From Shewanella sp. GD04112 (lineage in GTDB: Bacteria; Pseudomonadota; Gammaproteobacteria; Enterobacterales; Shewanellaceae): 64,000 bases of DNA. The position numbers and the translations under genes are program-made. The notes below the pieces were generated by a model. It was not told the DNA's origin, did not search any database, and was given only the letters and a program-made list of their open reading frames with translations. Position 1 is the stretch's first letter, and each line of letters opens with the position of its first letter. Where the stretch lies: NCBI RefSeq assembly GCF_029835735.1, contig NZ_JAOEAL010000001.1, positions 1,178,001 to 1,242,000 of the forward strand. Direction: 5' to 3'. Below, one piece after another: positions 16,109 through 24,489 of the stretch.

Positions 16109-17608
16109 ATGAATAAAGAGATTCTGCTAGTCGCTGAGGCGGTTTCAAATGAAAAGGCCGTTCCACGCGAGAAAATTTTTGAAGCGCTAGAAACTGCGCT
16201 GGCAACTGCAACCAAGAAAAAATACGAAGGCGATATCGACGTTCGTGTTTCTATCGACCGTAAAACTGGCGCCTATGAAACATTCCGCCGCTGGATGGTG
16301 ATCGATGATAACGGTGTTGCGTTAGAAAACCCATACCGCGAAATCACCTTTGAAGCTGCGCGTTACGAAAACCCAGAAATCCAACCTGGCGATTACATCG
16401 AAGATCAGATCGAATCTGTCGCCTTCGACCGTATTACGACCCAAACCGCTAAGCAAGTGATCGTACAGAAAGTACGTGAAGCAGAGCGTGCGCAAGTCGT
16501 TGAACAGTTCCAAGATAAAGAAGGCGAGCTGATCACTGGTGTGGTGAAAAAAGCGACCCGTGAAAGCGTGGTTGTAGACTTAGGTAACAACGCTGACGGC
16601 GTATTGTTCCGTGAAGATTTAATTTCACGTGAATCTTTCCGTCCTGGTGACCGTGTCCGTGCACTGCTGTATTCAGTACGTCCAGAAGCCCGTGGCGCGC
16701 AGTTATTCTTAACTCGCACTAAGCCAGACATGCTGATTGAGCTGTTCCGTGTTGAAGTACCTGAAATCGCCGATGAGCTGATTGAAGTCATGGGCGCTGC
16801 GCGCGACCCAGGTGCACGCGCTAAGATTGCCGTGAAGTCAAACGATCGTCGTATCGACCCAATCGGTGCTTGCGTAGGTATGCGTGGTGCACGTGTACAA
16901 GCTGTATCGAATGAACTCGGTGGTGAGCGTGTGGATATCGTGTTGTGGGATGATAATCCAGCACAATATGTGATCAACGCAATGGCGCCTGCCGATGTGG
17001 CTTCTATCATCGTTGATGAAGACAACCACTCAATGGATATCGCCGTTGAAGCGGAAAGTCTGGCACAAGCCATTGGCCGTAACGGTCAAAACGTACGTTT
17101 AGCAACTCAGCTGACTGGTTGGGAACTGAACGTAATGACAGTGGAAGACATGAACAAGAAGCACCAAGCCGAGAGCGCTAAGGTGAAGAGCTTATTCATG
17201 AACGCACTGGATGTAGATGAAGATTTTGCTCAAGTACTGGCTGACGAAGGTTTTACTTCTCTCGAAGAAGTGGCTTACGTGCCTGTATCTGAATTATTAG
17301 CAATTGATGGCTTCGATGAAGATATCGTTGAAGCATTACGTGAGCGTGCAAAAGCGGCGATCTCAACTCGAGCTCTCGCCACTGAAGAAGCACTAGATGG
17401 TGTGGAGCCAAGTGAAGAGTTATTAGCACTTGAAGGTGTTGAAAGACACTTAGCCTATGTTTTAGCAAGCAAAGGTATCGTGACTCTAGAAGACTTGGCT
17501 GAACAAGGCATTGATGATTTGATCGAAATTGAAGAATTGACAGAAGAAAAAGCAGGTGCGCTGATCATGGCTGCCCGCAACATCTGTTGGTTTGGCGAAG
17601 AAGCATAA
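16109..17608 (+). CDS. nusA: Transcription termination/antitermination factor NusA
   Basis: The product is 499 residues. In order: the N-terminal RNA-polymerase-binding domain, the S1 domain (about 135-200, GELITGVVKKATRESVVVDLG), two KH domains (about 230-345, including GACVGMRGARVQAVSNELGGE and AIGRNGQNVRLATQLTGW), and two acidic C-terminal repeats seen in E. coli-type NusA. It binds elongating RNA polymerase and controls pausing, termination and antitermination. It lies between rimP and infB as in E. coli. Confidence 0.98.
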   Translation: MNKEILLVAEAVSNEKAVPREKIFEALETALATATKKKYEGDIDVRVSIDRKTGAYETFRRWMVIDDNGVALENPYREITFEAARYENPEIQPGDYIEDQIESVAFDRITTQTAKQVIVQKVREAERAQVVEQFQDKEGELITGVVKKATRESVVVDLGNNADGVLFREDLISRESFRPGDRVRALLYSVRPEARGAQLFLTRTKPDMLIELFRVEVPEIADELIEVMGAARDPGARAKIAVKSNDRRIDPIGACVGMRGARVQAVSNELGGERVDIVLWDDNPAQYVINAMAPADVASIIVDEDNHSMDIAVEAESLAQAIGRNGQNVRLATQLTGWELNVMTVEDMNKKHQAESAKVKSLFMNALDVDEDFAQVLADEGFTSLEEVAYVPVSELLAIDGFDEDIVEALRERAKAAISTRALATEEALDGVEPSEELLALEGVERHLAYVLASKGIVTLEDLAEQGIDDLIEIEELTEEKAGALIMAARNICWFGEEA

Positions 17609-17633
17609 GTCGATCAACAGGGGGATTTAACTG

Positions 17634-20303
17634 ATGGCAGATACTACCGTAGAGAAATTGGCCACGGAAGTGGGTAAAAGTGTTGAACGTCTGATTGAGC
17701 AATTCTCTCAGGCCGGAATTAAGAAAGGCCAAACTGATAACGTGTCTGAAGCTGAGAAGCAACAGTTACTGGATTATCTGAAGAAGCAGCATGGCGGCGA
17801 AAGCGCACCGACCAAAATGACACTGCAACGTAAAACCGTATCGACCCTGAGTGTGGCCGGTAATGGTGGTCAATCTAAAGACGTTAAAGTAGAAGTACGT
17901 AAGACCCGTACTTTCGTTAAGCGCGACGTGAGCGAAGCGGTTCTGAAAGCTGAAGAAGAAGCCAAAGCGAAGGCAGAAGCTGAAGCTCAGGCAAAAGCTG
18001 AAGCAGAAGCCAAGGCCAAAGCGGAAGCCGAAGCTAAGGCTAAAGCAGACGCCGAAGCAAAAGCTGAAGCCAAGGCGAAAGCGGATGCTGAAGCAAAAGC
18101 TAAAGCCAAAGCGGCGACTGATGCGAAAACCACAAAAGATACTTCGCCAGAAGCGGAAGCGGCACGTGTTGAAGCTGAGCGTTTAAAAGCGGCTCAAGCG
18201 GAAGCGACTAAGCGTAAGCAAGACGAAGAAGCGGCTAAAGCGGCTGAAAAAGCACGTCTATTAGCGGAAGAAAACTCTAAGCGTTGGGACGAAGAAGAGC
18301 GTCAACGTAAAGAGGCTGAGCGTTATAGCGATCACCATATCACTACCTCTAAAGTGGCCCGTGCCGCTGAAGATTCATCGGATATGGATGAAGAAAAACG
18401 TGGTCGTCGTGCACGTAACAAAAATACCGCTAAGACTAAACGCGGTGGTAAAGATGCTCGCGATGGTCGCGAAAAACACATGCGTAACCGCAGCACAGCG
18501 CCAGAATCAATGGCACACGGCTTTAACAAGCCAGTAGCTGCTGTTACCCGTGACGTACGTATCGGTGAAACCGTTACTGTGGCAGAACTTGCGCACTTAA
18601 TGGCTGTTAAAGCGACTGAAATCATCAAACAAATGATGAAGATGGGCTCAATGGTGACGATCAACCAAGTGTTAGATCAAGAAACCGCCCAGCTAGTTGC
18701 CGAAGAAATGGGCCACAAAGTGGTACTGATCCGTGAAAACGAATTAGAGCAACAAGTACTGTCTGAGCGTGATGAAGAGGGCGGCGTTAAGCTTGAACCT
18801 CGTGCGCCAGTTGTGACCATCATGGGTCACGTTGACCACGGTAAAACGTCTCTGCTCGACTATATCCGCCGCGCGAAAGTGGCTGCGGGTGAGGCCGGTG
18901 GTATTACTCAGCATATCGGTGCATACCATGTTGAGACCGAAAACGGCATGATCACTTTCTTAGACACCCCAGGTCACGCCGCGTTTACCGCAATGCGTGC
19001 CCGTGGTGCTAAAGCGACTGACATCGTTGTACTGGTTGTTGCTGCCGATGACGGCGTAATGCCACAAACCATCGAAGCGATTCAACACGCTAAAGCCGGT
19101 AACGTGCCATTGATTGTTGCTGTCAACAAGATGGACAAACCAGAAGCCGATATCGACCGCGTGAAGAGCGAATTAGCGCAACACGGCGTTATGTCTGAAG
19201 ATTGGGGCGGTGACAACATGTTCGCCTTCGTATCTGCTAAGACAGGTGCTGGCGTTGACGACCTACTCGAAGGCATTCTGCTGCAAGCTGAAGTATTAGA
19301 GCTTAAAGCGGTACGTGACGGTATGGCGGCAGGTGTGGTTATCGAATCACAACTGGACAAAGGTCGCGGCCCTGTGGCAACGATTCTGGTTCAAGAAGGT
19401 ACACTGCGCCAAGGCGACATCGTTCTGTGTGGTTTAGAGTACGGCAAAATCCGTGCGATGAAAGACGAGAACGGTCGTTCAATCACTGAAGCGGGCCCAT
19501 CAATCCCTGTTGAGATCTTAGGTCTGTCAGGTGTGCCATCTGCCGGTGATGAAGCAACTGTTGTTCGCGACGAGCGTAAAGCCCGTGAAGTAGCCCTGTA
19601 CCGTCAAGGCAAGTTCCGTGACGTGAAATTAGCGCGTCAGCAGAAGTCTAAGCTGGAAAACATGTTCGCGAACATGACCGAAGGCGAAGTGAAGGAACTG
19701 AACATCGTTCTGAAGGCAGACGTTCAAGGTTCACTCGAAGCGATTACCGACTCCTTAATGGGTCTGTCTACCGACGAAGTGAAAGTGAACATCATCGCTC
19801 GCGGTGTGGGTGCTCTGACCGAAACCGACGCGACTTTAGCTGCGGCTTCTAACGCGATCATGGTTGGCTTTAACGTCCGTGCCGATGCACAGGCGCGTAA
19901 GACTATCGAAAGCGAAAGTGTTGACCTGCGTTACTACAGCGTTATCTATAATCTGATTGATGAAGTGAAAGCGGCGATGACGGGTATGTTGTCACCAGAA
20001 TTCAAGCAACAGATTATCGGTCTGGCTGAAGTACGTGACGTGTTCAAGTCACCAAAACTGGGCGCAATCGCCGGTTGTATGGTAACTGAAGGTACCATCA
20101 AGCGCAGCGCACCAATCCGCGTACTGCGTGATAACGTGGTGATCTTCGAAGGTGAACTCGAATCGCTACGTCGCTTTAAAGACGACGTTAACGAAGTTCG
20201 CAACGGCATGGAATGTGGTATCGGTGTTAAGAACTACAACGATGTCCGCGTGGGTGACCAAATCGAAGTATTCGAAACCGTCGAAGTGGCACGTACACTG
20301 TAA
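17634..20303 (+). CDS. infB: Translation initiation factor IF-2
   Basis: The product is 889 residues. The N-terminal IF2N domain is followed by a very Ala/Lys/Glu-rich coiled coil (about residues 100-225) built from near-repeats of AEAKAKAEAE, then a second IF2N domain (about 310-360). The GTPase domain carries GHVDHGKTS, DTPGHAAF and NKMD, and C-terminal beta barrels bind fMet-tRNA. IF-2 brings initiator tRNA to the 30S subunit, so the initiator tRNA gene upstream of the operon is a functional neighbour. Confidence 0.98.
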   Translation: MADTTVEKLATEVGKSVERLIEQFSQAGIKKGQTDNVSEAEKQQLLDYLKKQHGGESAPTKMTLQRKTVSTLSVAGNGGQSKDVKVEVRKTRTFVKRDVSEAVLKAEEEAKAKAEAEAQAKAEAEAKAKAEAEAKAKADAEAKAEAKAKADAEAKAKAKAATDAKTTKDTSPEAEAARVEAERLKAAQAEATKRKQDEEAAKAAEKARLLAEENSKRWDEEERQRKEAERYSDHHITTSKVARAAEDSSDMDEEKRGRRARNKNTAKTKRGGKDARDGREKHMRNRSTAPESMAHGFNKPVAAVTRDVRIGETVTVAELAHLMAVKATEIIKQMMKMGSMVTINQVLDQETAQLVAEEMGHKVVLIRENELEQQVLSERDEEGGVKLEPRAPVVTIMGHVDHGKTSLLDYIRRAKVAAGEAGGITQHIGAYHVETENGMITFLDTPGHAAFTAMRARGAKATDIVVLVVAADDGVMPQTIEAIQHAKAGNVPLIVAVNKMDKPEADIDRVKSELAQHGVMSEDWGGDNMFAFVSAKTGAGVDDLLEGILLQAEVLELKAVRDGMAAGVVIESQLDKGRGPVATILVQEGTLRQGDIVLCGLEYGKIRAMKDENGRSITEAGPSIPVEILGLSGVPSAGDEATVVRDERKAREVALYRQGKFRDVKLARQQKSKLENMFANMTEGEVKELNIVLKADVQGSLEAITDSLMGLSTDEVKVNIIARGVGALTETDATLAAASNAIMVGFNVRADAQARKTIESESVDLRYYSVIYNLIDEVKAAMTGMLSPEFKQQIIGLAEVRDVFKSPKLGAIAGCMVTEGTIKRSAPIRVLRDNVVIFEGELESLRRFKDDVNEVRNGMECGIGVKNYNDVRVGDQIEVFETVEVARTL

Positions 20304-20311
20304 CGATAAAG

Positions 20312-20337
20312 AGGGCGGCATTAGCCGCCCTTTCAAT
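20312..20337 (+). terminator. Hairpin between infB and rbfA
   Basis: A perfect 8-base-pair stem AGGGCGGC / GCCGCCCT with a 4-base loop is followed by a weak TTTCAATTT tract. It may be an attenuator or a processing site rather than a full terminator, since rbfA-truB usually belong to the same operon. Confidence 0.65.
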
Positions 20338-20365
20338 TTAATACATTAGCTATGGTAACTCTATT

Positions 20366-20806
20366 ATGGCAAAAGAATTCAGTCGTACACGTCGCATAGC
20401 CCAGCAGTTGCAGCAAGAGCTGGCTGTTGTGTTACAACGCGACATGAAAGATCCCCGTATTGGTTTTGTAACCGTTAATGATGTCGATGTGTCCCGCGAT
20501 TTAAGTTACGCCAAAGTGTTTGTGACTTTCTTCGAAGAAGACAAAGAGCTAGTGCAAGAAAAGCTCAATGCCTTGATTACAGCCGCACCTTATATCCGTA
20601 CTTTAGTTGCGGGCCGTATGAAGCTGAGAGTCATGCCTGAAATCCGTTTCGTGTATGACAGTTCATTGGTTGAAGGTATGCGTATGTCTAACCTCGTCAG
20701 CCAAGTGATCAACAGCGATAAAGCCAAGCAGCAACAGTTTGGTAGCGCCGACGATGTGACTGATAATGACATCGACGAAGCCGATGACACCGAAGGTAAA
20801 GCGTAA
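20366..20806 (+). CDS. rbfA: Ribosome-binding factor A
   Basis: This 146-residue KH-like protein is needed for late 30S maturation and cold adaptation. It shows SRTRRIAQQLQQELA, VNDVDVSRDLSYAKVFVTF and MPEIRFVYDSSLVEGMRM. The last 25 residues are an acidic tail. The stop codon overlaps the truB start by one base (TAATG), so the two are translationally coupled. Confidence 0.97.
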   Translation: MAKEFSRTRRIAQQLQQELAVVLQRDMKDPRIGFVTVNDVDVSRDLSYAKVFVTFFEEDKELVQEKLNALITAAPYIRTLVAGRMKLRVMPEIRFVYDSSLVEGMRMSNLVSQVINSDKAKQQQFGSADDVTDNDIDEADDTEGKA

Positions 20807-21759
20807 TGGCGAGACGTTCGAAGGGCCGCTTCATCGACGGTATTGTGTTGTTGGATAAGGCCACTGGCATGAGCTCCAACTTCGCATTACAACGGGTAAA
20901 GCGCTTTTTTAATGCCAATAAAGCAGGGCACACGGGAGCACTCGATCCCTTGGCTACGGGTATGCTACCTGTGTGTTTAGGCGAAGCGACTAAGTTTTCG
21001 CAGCATTTGCTGGATTCGGATAAGCGTTATCTTGTTACAGCAAAACTGGGACAACGCACAGATACCAGCGACTCTGACGGTGAAGTGGTGCAGACTCGCC
21101 CGCTCGAGTTCACTGAGGCGCAGTTAATGTCCGCCTTAGAGCATTTTCGTGGTGATACCCTGCAAGTGCCCTCCATGTATTCGGCGCTCAAATACCAAGG
21201 CCAGCCTTTGTATAAGTATGCCCGTGAGGGGATTGAAGTGCCGCGCGAGGCACGTCCAATCACAGTATTTGAGCTGAACTTCATCGGTCTAGAAGGCGAT
21301 GAGCTGACCTTAGACATTCATTGCTCTAAGGGCACGTATATTCGCACTATCATCGATGATTTAGGTGAGATGCTCGGTTGTGGCGCCCATGTGATTATGC
21401 TGCGCCGTACTCAAGTTGCCCATTATCCCTACGACAAAATGGTCACTCTTGAGCAGCTCGAAGCCTTAGTCGCTAAGGCACAGGAGGAGCAGCTTGACCC
21501 AAGCAGCTTGCTGGACTCGCTGCTGCTGCCTATGGATACGGCGGTTGCTGACTTTCCTGAGGTCAATGTCCCTGATGCGAGTGCAGCTTACCTTATGCAA
21601 GGTCAGGCGGTACGAGTCTCTGGGCTCGTTGCAGATACACTGGTGCGCATTACGTTGGGCACTGAGCGTCGTTTTGTCGGCATTGGCGAGATGAACGAAG
21701 ATGGTTTACTGGCGCCTAAGCGCTTAGTCGTACTCCACGACCAAGTTAAAGCATCTTAA
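20806..21759 (+). CDS. truB: tRNA pseudouridine-55 synthase
   Basis: TruB makes pseudouridine at position 55 in the T loop of tRNAs. The 317-residue protein has GIVLLDKATGMSSN, the catalytic Asp in HTGALDPLATGMLP, YLVTAKLGQRTDTSDSDGE, SMYSALKYQGQPLYKYAREG and CSKGTYIRTIIDDLG, plus a C-terminal PUA-like domain. It starts within the rbfA stop. Confidence 0.98.
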   Translation: MARRSKGRFIDGIVLLDKATGMSSNFALQRVKRFFNANKAGHTGALDPLATGMLPVCLGEATKFSQHLLDSDKRYLVTAKLGQRTDTSDSDGEVVQTRPLEFTEAQLMSALEHFRGDTLQVPSMYSALKYQGQPLYKYAREGIEVPREARPITVFELNFIGLEGDELTLDIHCSKGTYIRTIIDDLGEMLGCGAHVIMLRRTQVAHYPYDKMVTLEQLEALVAKAQEEQLDPSSLLDSLLLPMDTAVADFPEVNVPDASAAYLMQGQAVRVSGLVADTLVRITLGTERRFVGIGEMNEDGLLAPKRLVVLHDQVKAS

Positions 21760-21885
21760 TTGATTATCTTGGGTTATTAATCCATCGCATTTATTGCGCG
21801 CGCCAAGGATTATGGGTAGAATGGCGCGCCCTCTGGCTGAGTTAGTGATCGGCTAGAGATTCACATTTTATATTTGGAGAGACAC

Positions 21886-22155
21886 ATGTCACTAAGTACT
21901 GAAGCGAAAGCAAAGATCCTGGCTGAATTTGGCCGTGGCGCAAACGATACTGGTTCAACTGAAGTTCAAGTTGCGCTGTTAACTGCTCAAATCAACCATT
22001 TGCAAGATCACTTCAAAGAGCACATCCACGATCACCACTCACGTCGTGGTCTGTTACGCATGGTTAGCGCTCGTCGTAAGTTATTAGCTTACCTGAAGCG
22101 TACTGAAGCAGCGCGTTACAATGAGCTGATCCAAAAGTTAGGTTTACGTCGTTAA
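21886..22155 (+). CDS. rpsO: 30S ribosomal protein S15
   Basis: The product is 89 residues, starting [15 protein letters not shown] after GGAGAG. The typical S15 helices include [48 protein letters not shown] and [12 protein letters not shown]. It binds 16S rRNA early in small-subunit assembly. As in E. coli it precedes pnp, but here the convergent GGDEF/EAL gene is inserted between them. Confidence 0.98.
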
Positions 22156-22173
22156 TCACGCGTTTACTGACGT

Positions 22174-22200
22174 AAAAAAGGAGGCTAAGCCTCCTTTTTT
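22174..22200. terminator. Terminator of rpsO
   Basis: The stem AAAAAAGGAGGC / GCCTCCTTTTTT has a 3-base loop. Symmetric A and T tracts also allow it to stop the convergent GGDEF/EAL transcript. Confidence 0.92.
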
Positions 22201-22241
22201 ATTGTCTCAAATTCAGTGTTTACACTATCTTCTTCGACGTA

Positions 22242-24296
22242 TTAAGCGCCACGTAATCCATCAATATTGCTAATGGTTGCGGTTTGATTGGCAATATACA
22301 GCGCCTCAAATTCCGCCTGTGGCAACGGCTGACTAAAGTAGAAGCCTTGACCGATTTGACATTGGTTACGCTTGAGCCAATCGAGTTGCATTTCGTTTTC
22401 AATCCCTTCGGCCACAATCGTCAGATTTAACTGTTTACCTAACATCAAAATGGTCGAGGCAATGGCGCTGTCCCCTGGTAAGTCGGACACAAAGCAACGG
22501 TCGATTTTCATGGTGGTGATCGGCAAATGGCGTAGGTAAGACAGGGAAGAGTAACCTGTACCAAAGTCATCGACTGCAATACCAAAACCTGCCGATTTGA
22601 GCTGCTCTAACTTGTTGATCGCAAGCTCAATATCATTCATTAACGAGGTTTCGGTGATTTCAATTTCGAGTAATTCCGGTTGGATTTGATAACGCAGCGC
22701 CATCTGTTTGATGTCCGACACTAGGCTGGCATCGGCAAATTGCTGTGACGCGACGTTAATGGCAATCGGTATAGCAAAGTTATATTTCTTCTGCCAGTCG
22801 CGCAGCACGCGGCAGCTTTGCTCGATTACCCAACGTCCGATGGGAATAATAATACCGGTTTCTTCCGCCACAGGAATAAAGGATATCGGGCTGATTAAGC
22901 GGCCATCTTTTTGCCAGCGGATCAGGGCTTCACAGGCGGTGATTTTGCCGGTTTGTAAATCCAACTTGGGTTGAAAGTAGAGCAAAAATTCATTGTTTTT
23001 CAAGGCATCATGCAGTGATGCTTCGGTGCGGAGTCGCACGGCCGCGCGCTCGGTCATCTGTTGCTTGAAGAAGGCCCATTGATTCGAACCTGCTGCCTTT
23101 GCACTGTACATGGCGATATCGGCATGGCGGATAAGATCTTCGGCGCTGTTGCCATCTTCTGGATAGATGGAAATCCCAATCGATGCCGCCGGATGAATTG
23201 CATGTTCATTCAGTTGAATCGGAACATTGAGCTGCACTAACAGCTTATCGACAAAGTCGGCGGCTTGATCGGGGGAGTGGACCGAGTCGGCAAGAATCAC
23301 GAATTCGTCGCCACCTAGGCGTGATACTGACCCTTTATCTCCTACGACGCGCTCAAGAATACGAGCGATACGGGCGAGGAATTGGTCGCCAAGGGCATGT
23401 CCTAATGAGTCATTGATATTTTTGAAGCGGTCTAAGTCAATAAACATCAAAGCAAAACTGCTTTTATGAACCCGTGAGCGCTGGATTGTCACGGCAATGG
23501 TTTCCAGTAACAGAGTGCGATTGGGCAGGCCTGTTAATGGGTCTCGGGTAGCCATCTTACGCAGTTTGGATTGGGTTTGACTGAATTGGATAAGGATCTG
23601 GTTAAATTTTGATGTCACTAGGCCTAATTCGTCATCCTTATGGGCATTGGACATAGGCAGCAGGTTTTCATCGGGTGAATCGGGTGAAATCTTATCTATG
23701 GCTTCACTGATCCTGGCAATCGGCTGGGTTAAGAAGCGGTGGAATACCACGGATAGCACTAAGGTGAGTAGTAACGCGCGGGCTAAGGTGGCAAAAAAGC
23801 TGAAGCGTAACTGGCTAAAGAGGGTGTTGGTGAGTTCTTGCGTGTCGTAAAAAATGGTTAATGTGCCGATAAGCTGCTGTTTTTGTGTGCCTTCAAAGTA
23901 AAAGGGCCGATATAAGGGCCGTGAAATTTCTTTTAAGTCATCAAAGAGTTTGTTGCTAAGGCTGATAAAGGTTTGTGAGTTGTTTTTCTTATTATTGCTC
24001 ACGGAAACAAACATCGAGCCGTCATCGAGTTCGATTACCGCAGAGCCGACATGCTCTACTTTAATTGCGCCTTCAAGGGTTTGTCTTGCTAGGTTGTCGT
24101 CTAATGCCCAGACGGCGTTGGCGGCGGGTTGTTCTACAGAATCCAGTAATTCCTGTTGCGTGGTAGTGAGTTGCTGCTTGGTGGAGACGACGACGAGGGC
24201 AATTTCAACAATGAAGATGGCGATAGCGAAAAAAAGCGCTGTAAAAACGACGAGATTCGTTTGTTTCCAAGTTAGGGATTTAAAGCGACCCGTCAT
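22242..24296 (-). CDS. GGDEF/EAL membrane protein (cyclic di-GMP turnover)
   Basis: The product is 684 residues. A TM helix at about 14-36, a periplasmic sensor region, a second TM helix at about 165-185 and a HAMP linker (LTQPIARISEAIDKI) lead to a GGDEF domain (about 255-410) with intact RLGGDEF, then an EAL domain (about 425-670) with intact CEALIRW, DDFGTGYSSL and AEGIE. Both active-site sets look complete, so it could make and degrade cyclic di-GMP; which activity dominates cannot be read from sequence. It lies between rpsO and pnp on the opposite strand, interrupting the usual rpsO-pnp operon. Confidence 0.93.
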   Translation of the reverse strand: MTGRFKSLTWKQTNLVVFTALFFAIAIFIVEIALVVVSTKQQLTTTQQELLDSVEQPAANAVWALDDNLARQTLEGAIKVEHVGSAVIELDDGSMFVSVSNNKKNNSQTFISLSNKLFDDLKEISRPLYRPFYFEGTQKQQLIGTLTIFYDTQELTNTLFSQLRFSFFATLARALLLTLVLSVVFHRFLTQPIARISEAIDKISPDSPDENLLPMSNAHKDDELGLVTSKFNQILIQFSQTQSKLRKMATRDPLTGLPNRTLLLETIAVTIQRSRVHKSSFALMFIDLDRFKNINDSLGHALGDQFLARIARILERVVGDKGSVSRLGGDEFVILADSVHSPDQAADFVDKLLVQLNVPIQLNEHAIHPAASIGISIYPEDGNSAEDLIRHADIAMYSAKAAGSNQWAFFKQQMTERAAVRLRTEASLHDALKNNEFLLYFQPKLDLQTGKITACEALIRWQKDGRLISPISFIPVAEETGIIIPIGRWVIEQSCRVLRDWQKKYNFAIPIAINVASQQFADASLVSDIKQMALRYQIQPELLEIEITETSLMNDIELAINKLEQLKSAGFGIAVDDFGTGYSSLSYLRHLPITTMKIDRCFVSDLPGDSAIASTILMLGKQLNLTIVAEGIENEMQLDWLKRNQCQIGQGFYFSQPLPQAEFEALYIANQTATISNIDGLRGA

Positions 24297-24489
24297 TCAG
24301 CTCATCCTTTATTATTGTTTTCGCTATAGGGGATATTGCTACATTAAGTTACAACATAACTCTTTGTTCGTTTACCCACTTTAGTGAAAAGATAGACCTT
24401 TGTCATCATTATCTGCTCTTTATCTATTGTTCCTAATTGCAGTATACTTACGCGCGTAATTCAAGGTCATTAATTAAGGAATGGGTCAC

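Noticed and set aside
16405..17073. A long open frame antisense to nusA
   Set aside because: It is a reverse-strand shadow of a high-confidence gene with strong codon bias, with no ribosome-binding site or recognisable protein.
17940..18330. A tandem repeat locus in infB
   Set aside because: The Ala/Lys/Glu-rich coiled coil is a normal feature of IF-2 and explains the repetitive DNA.
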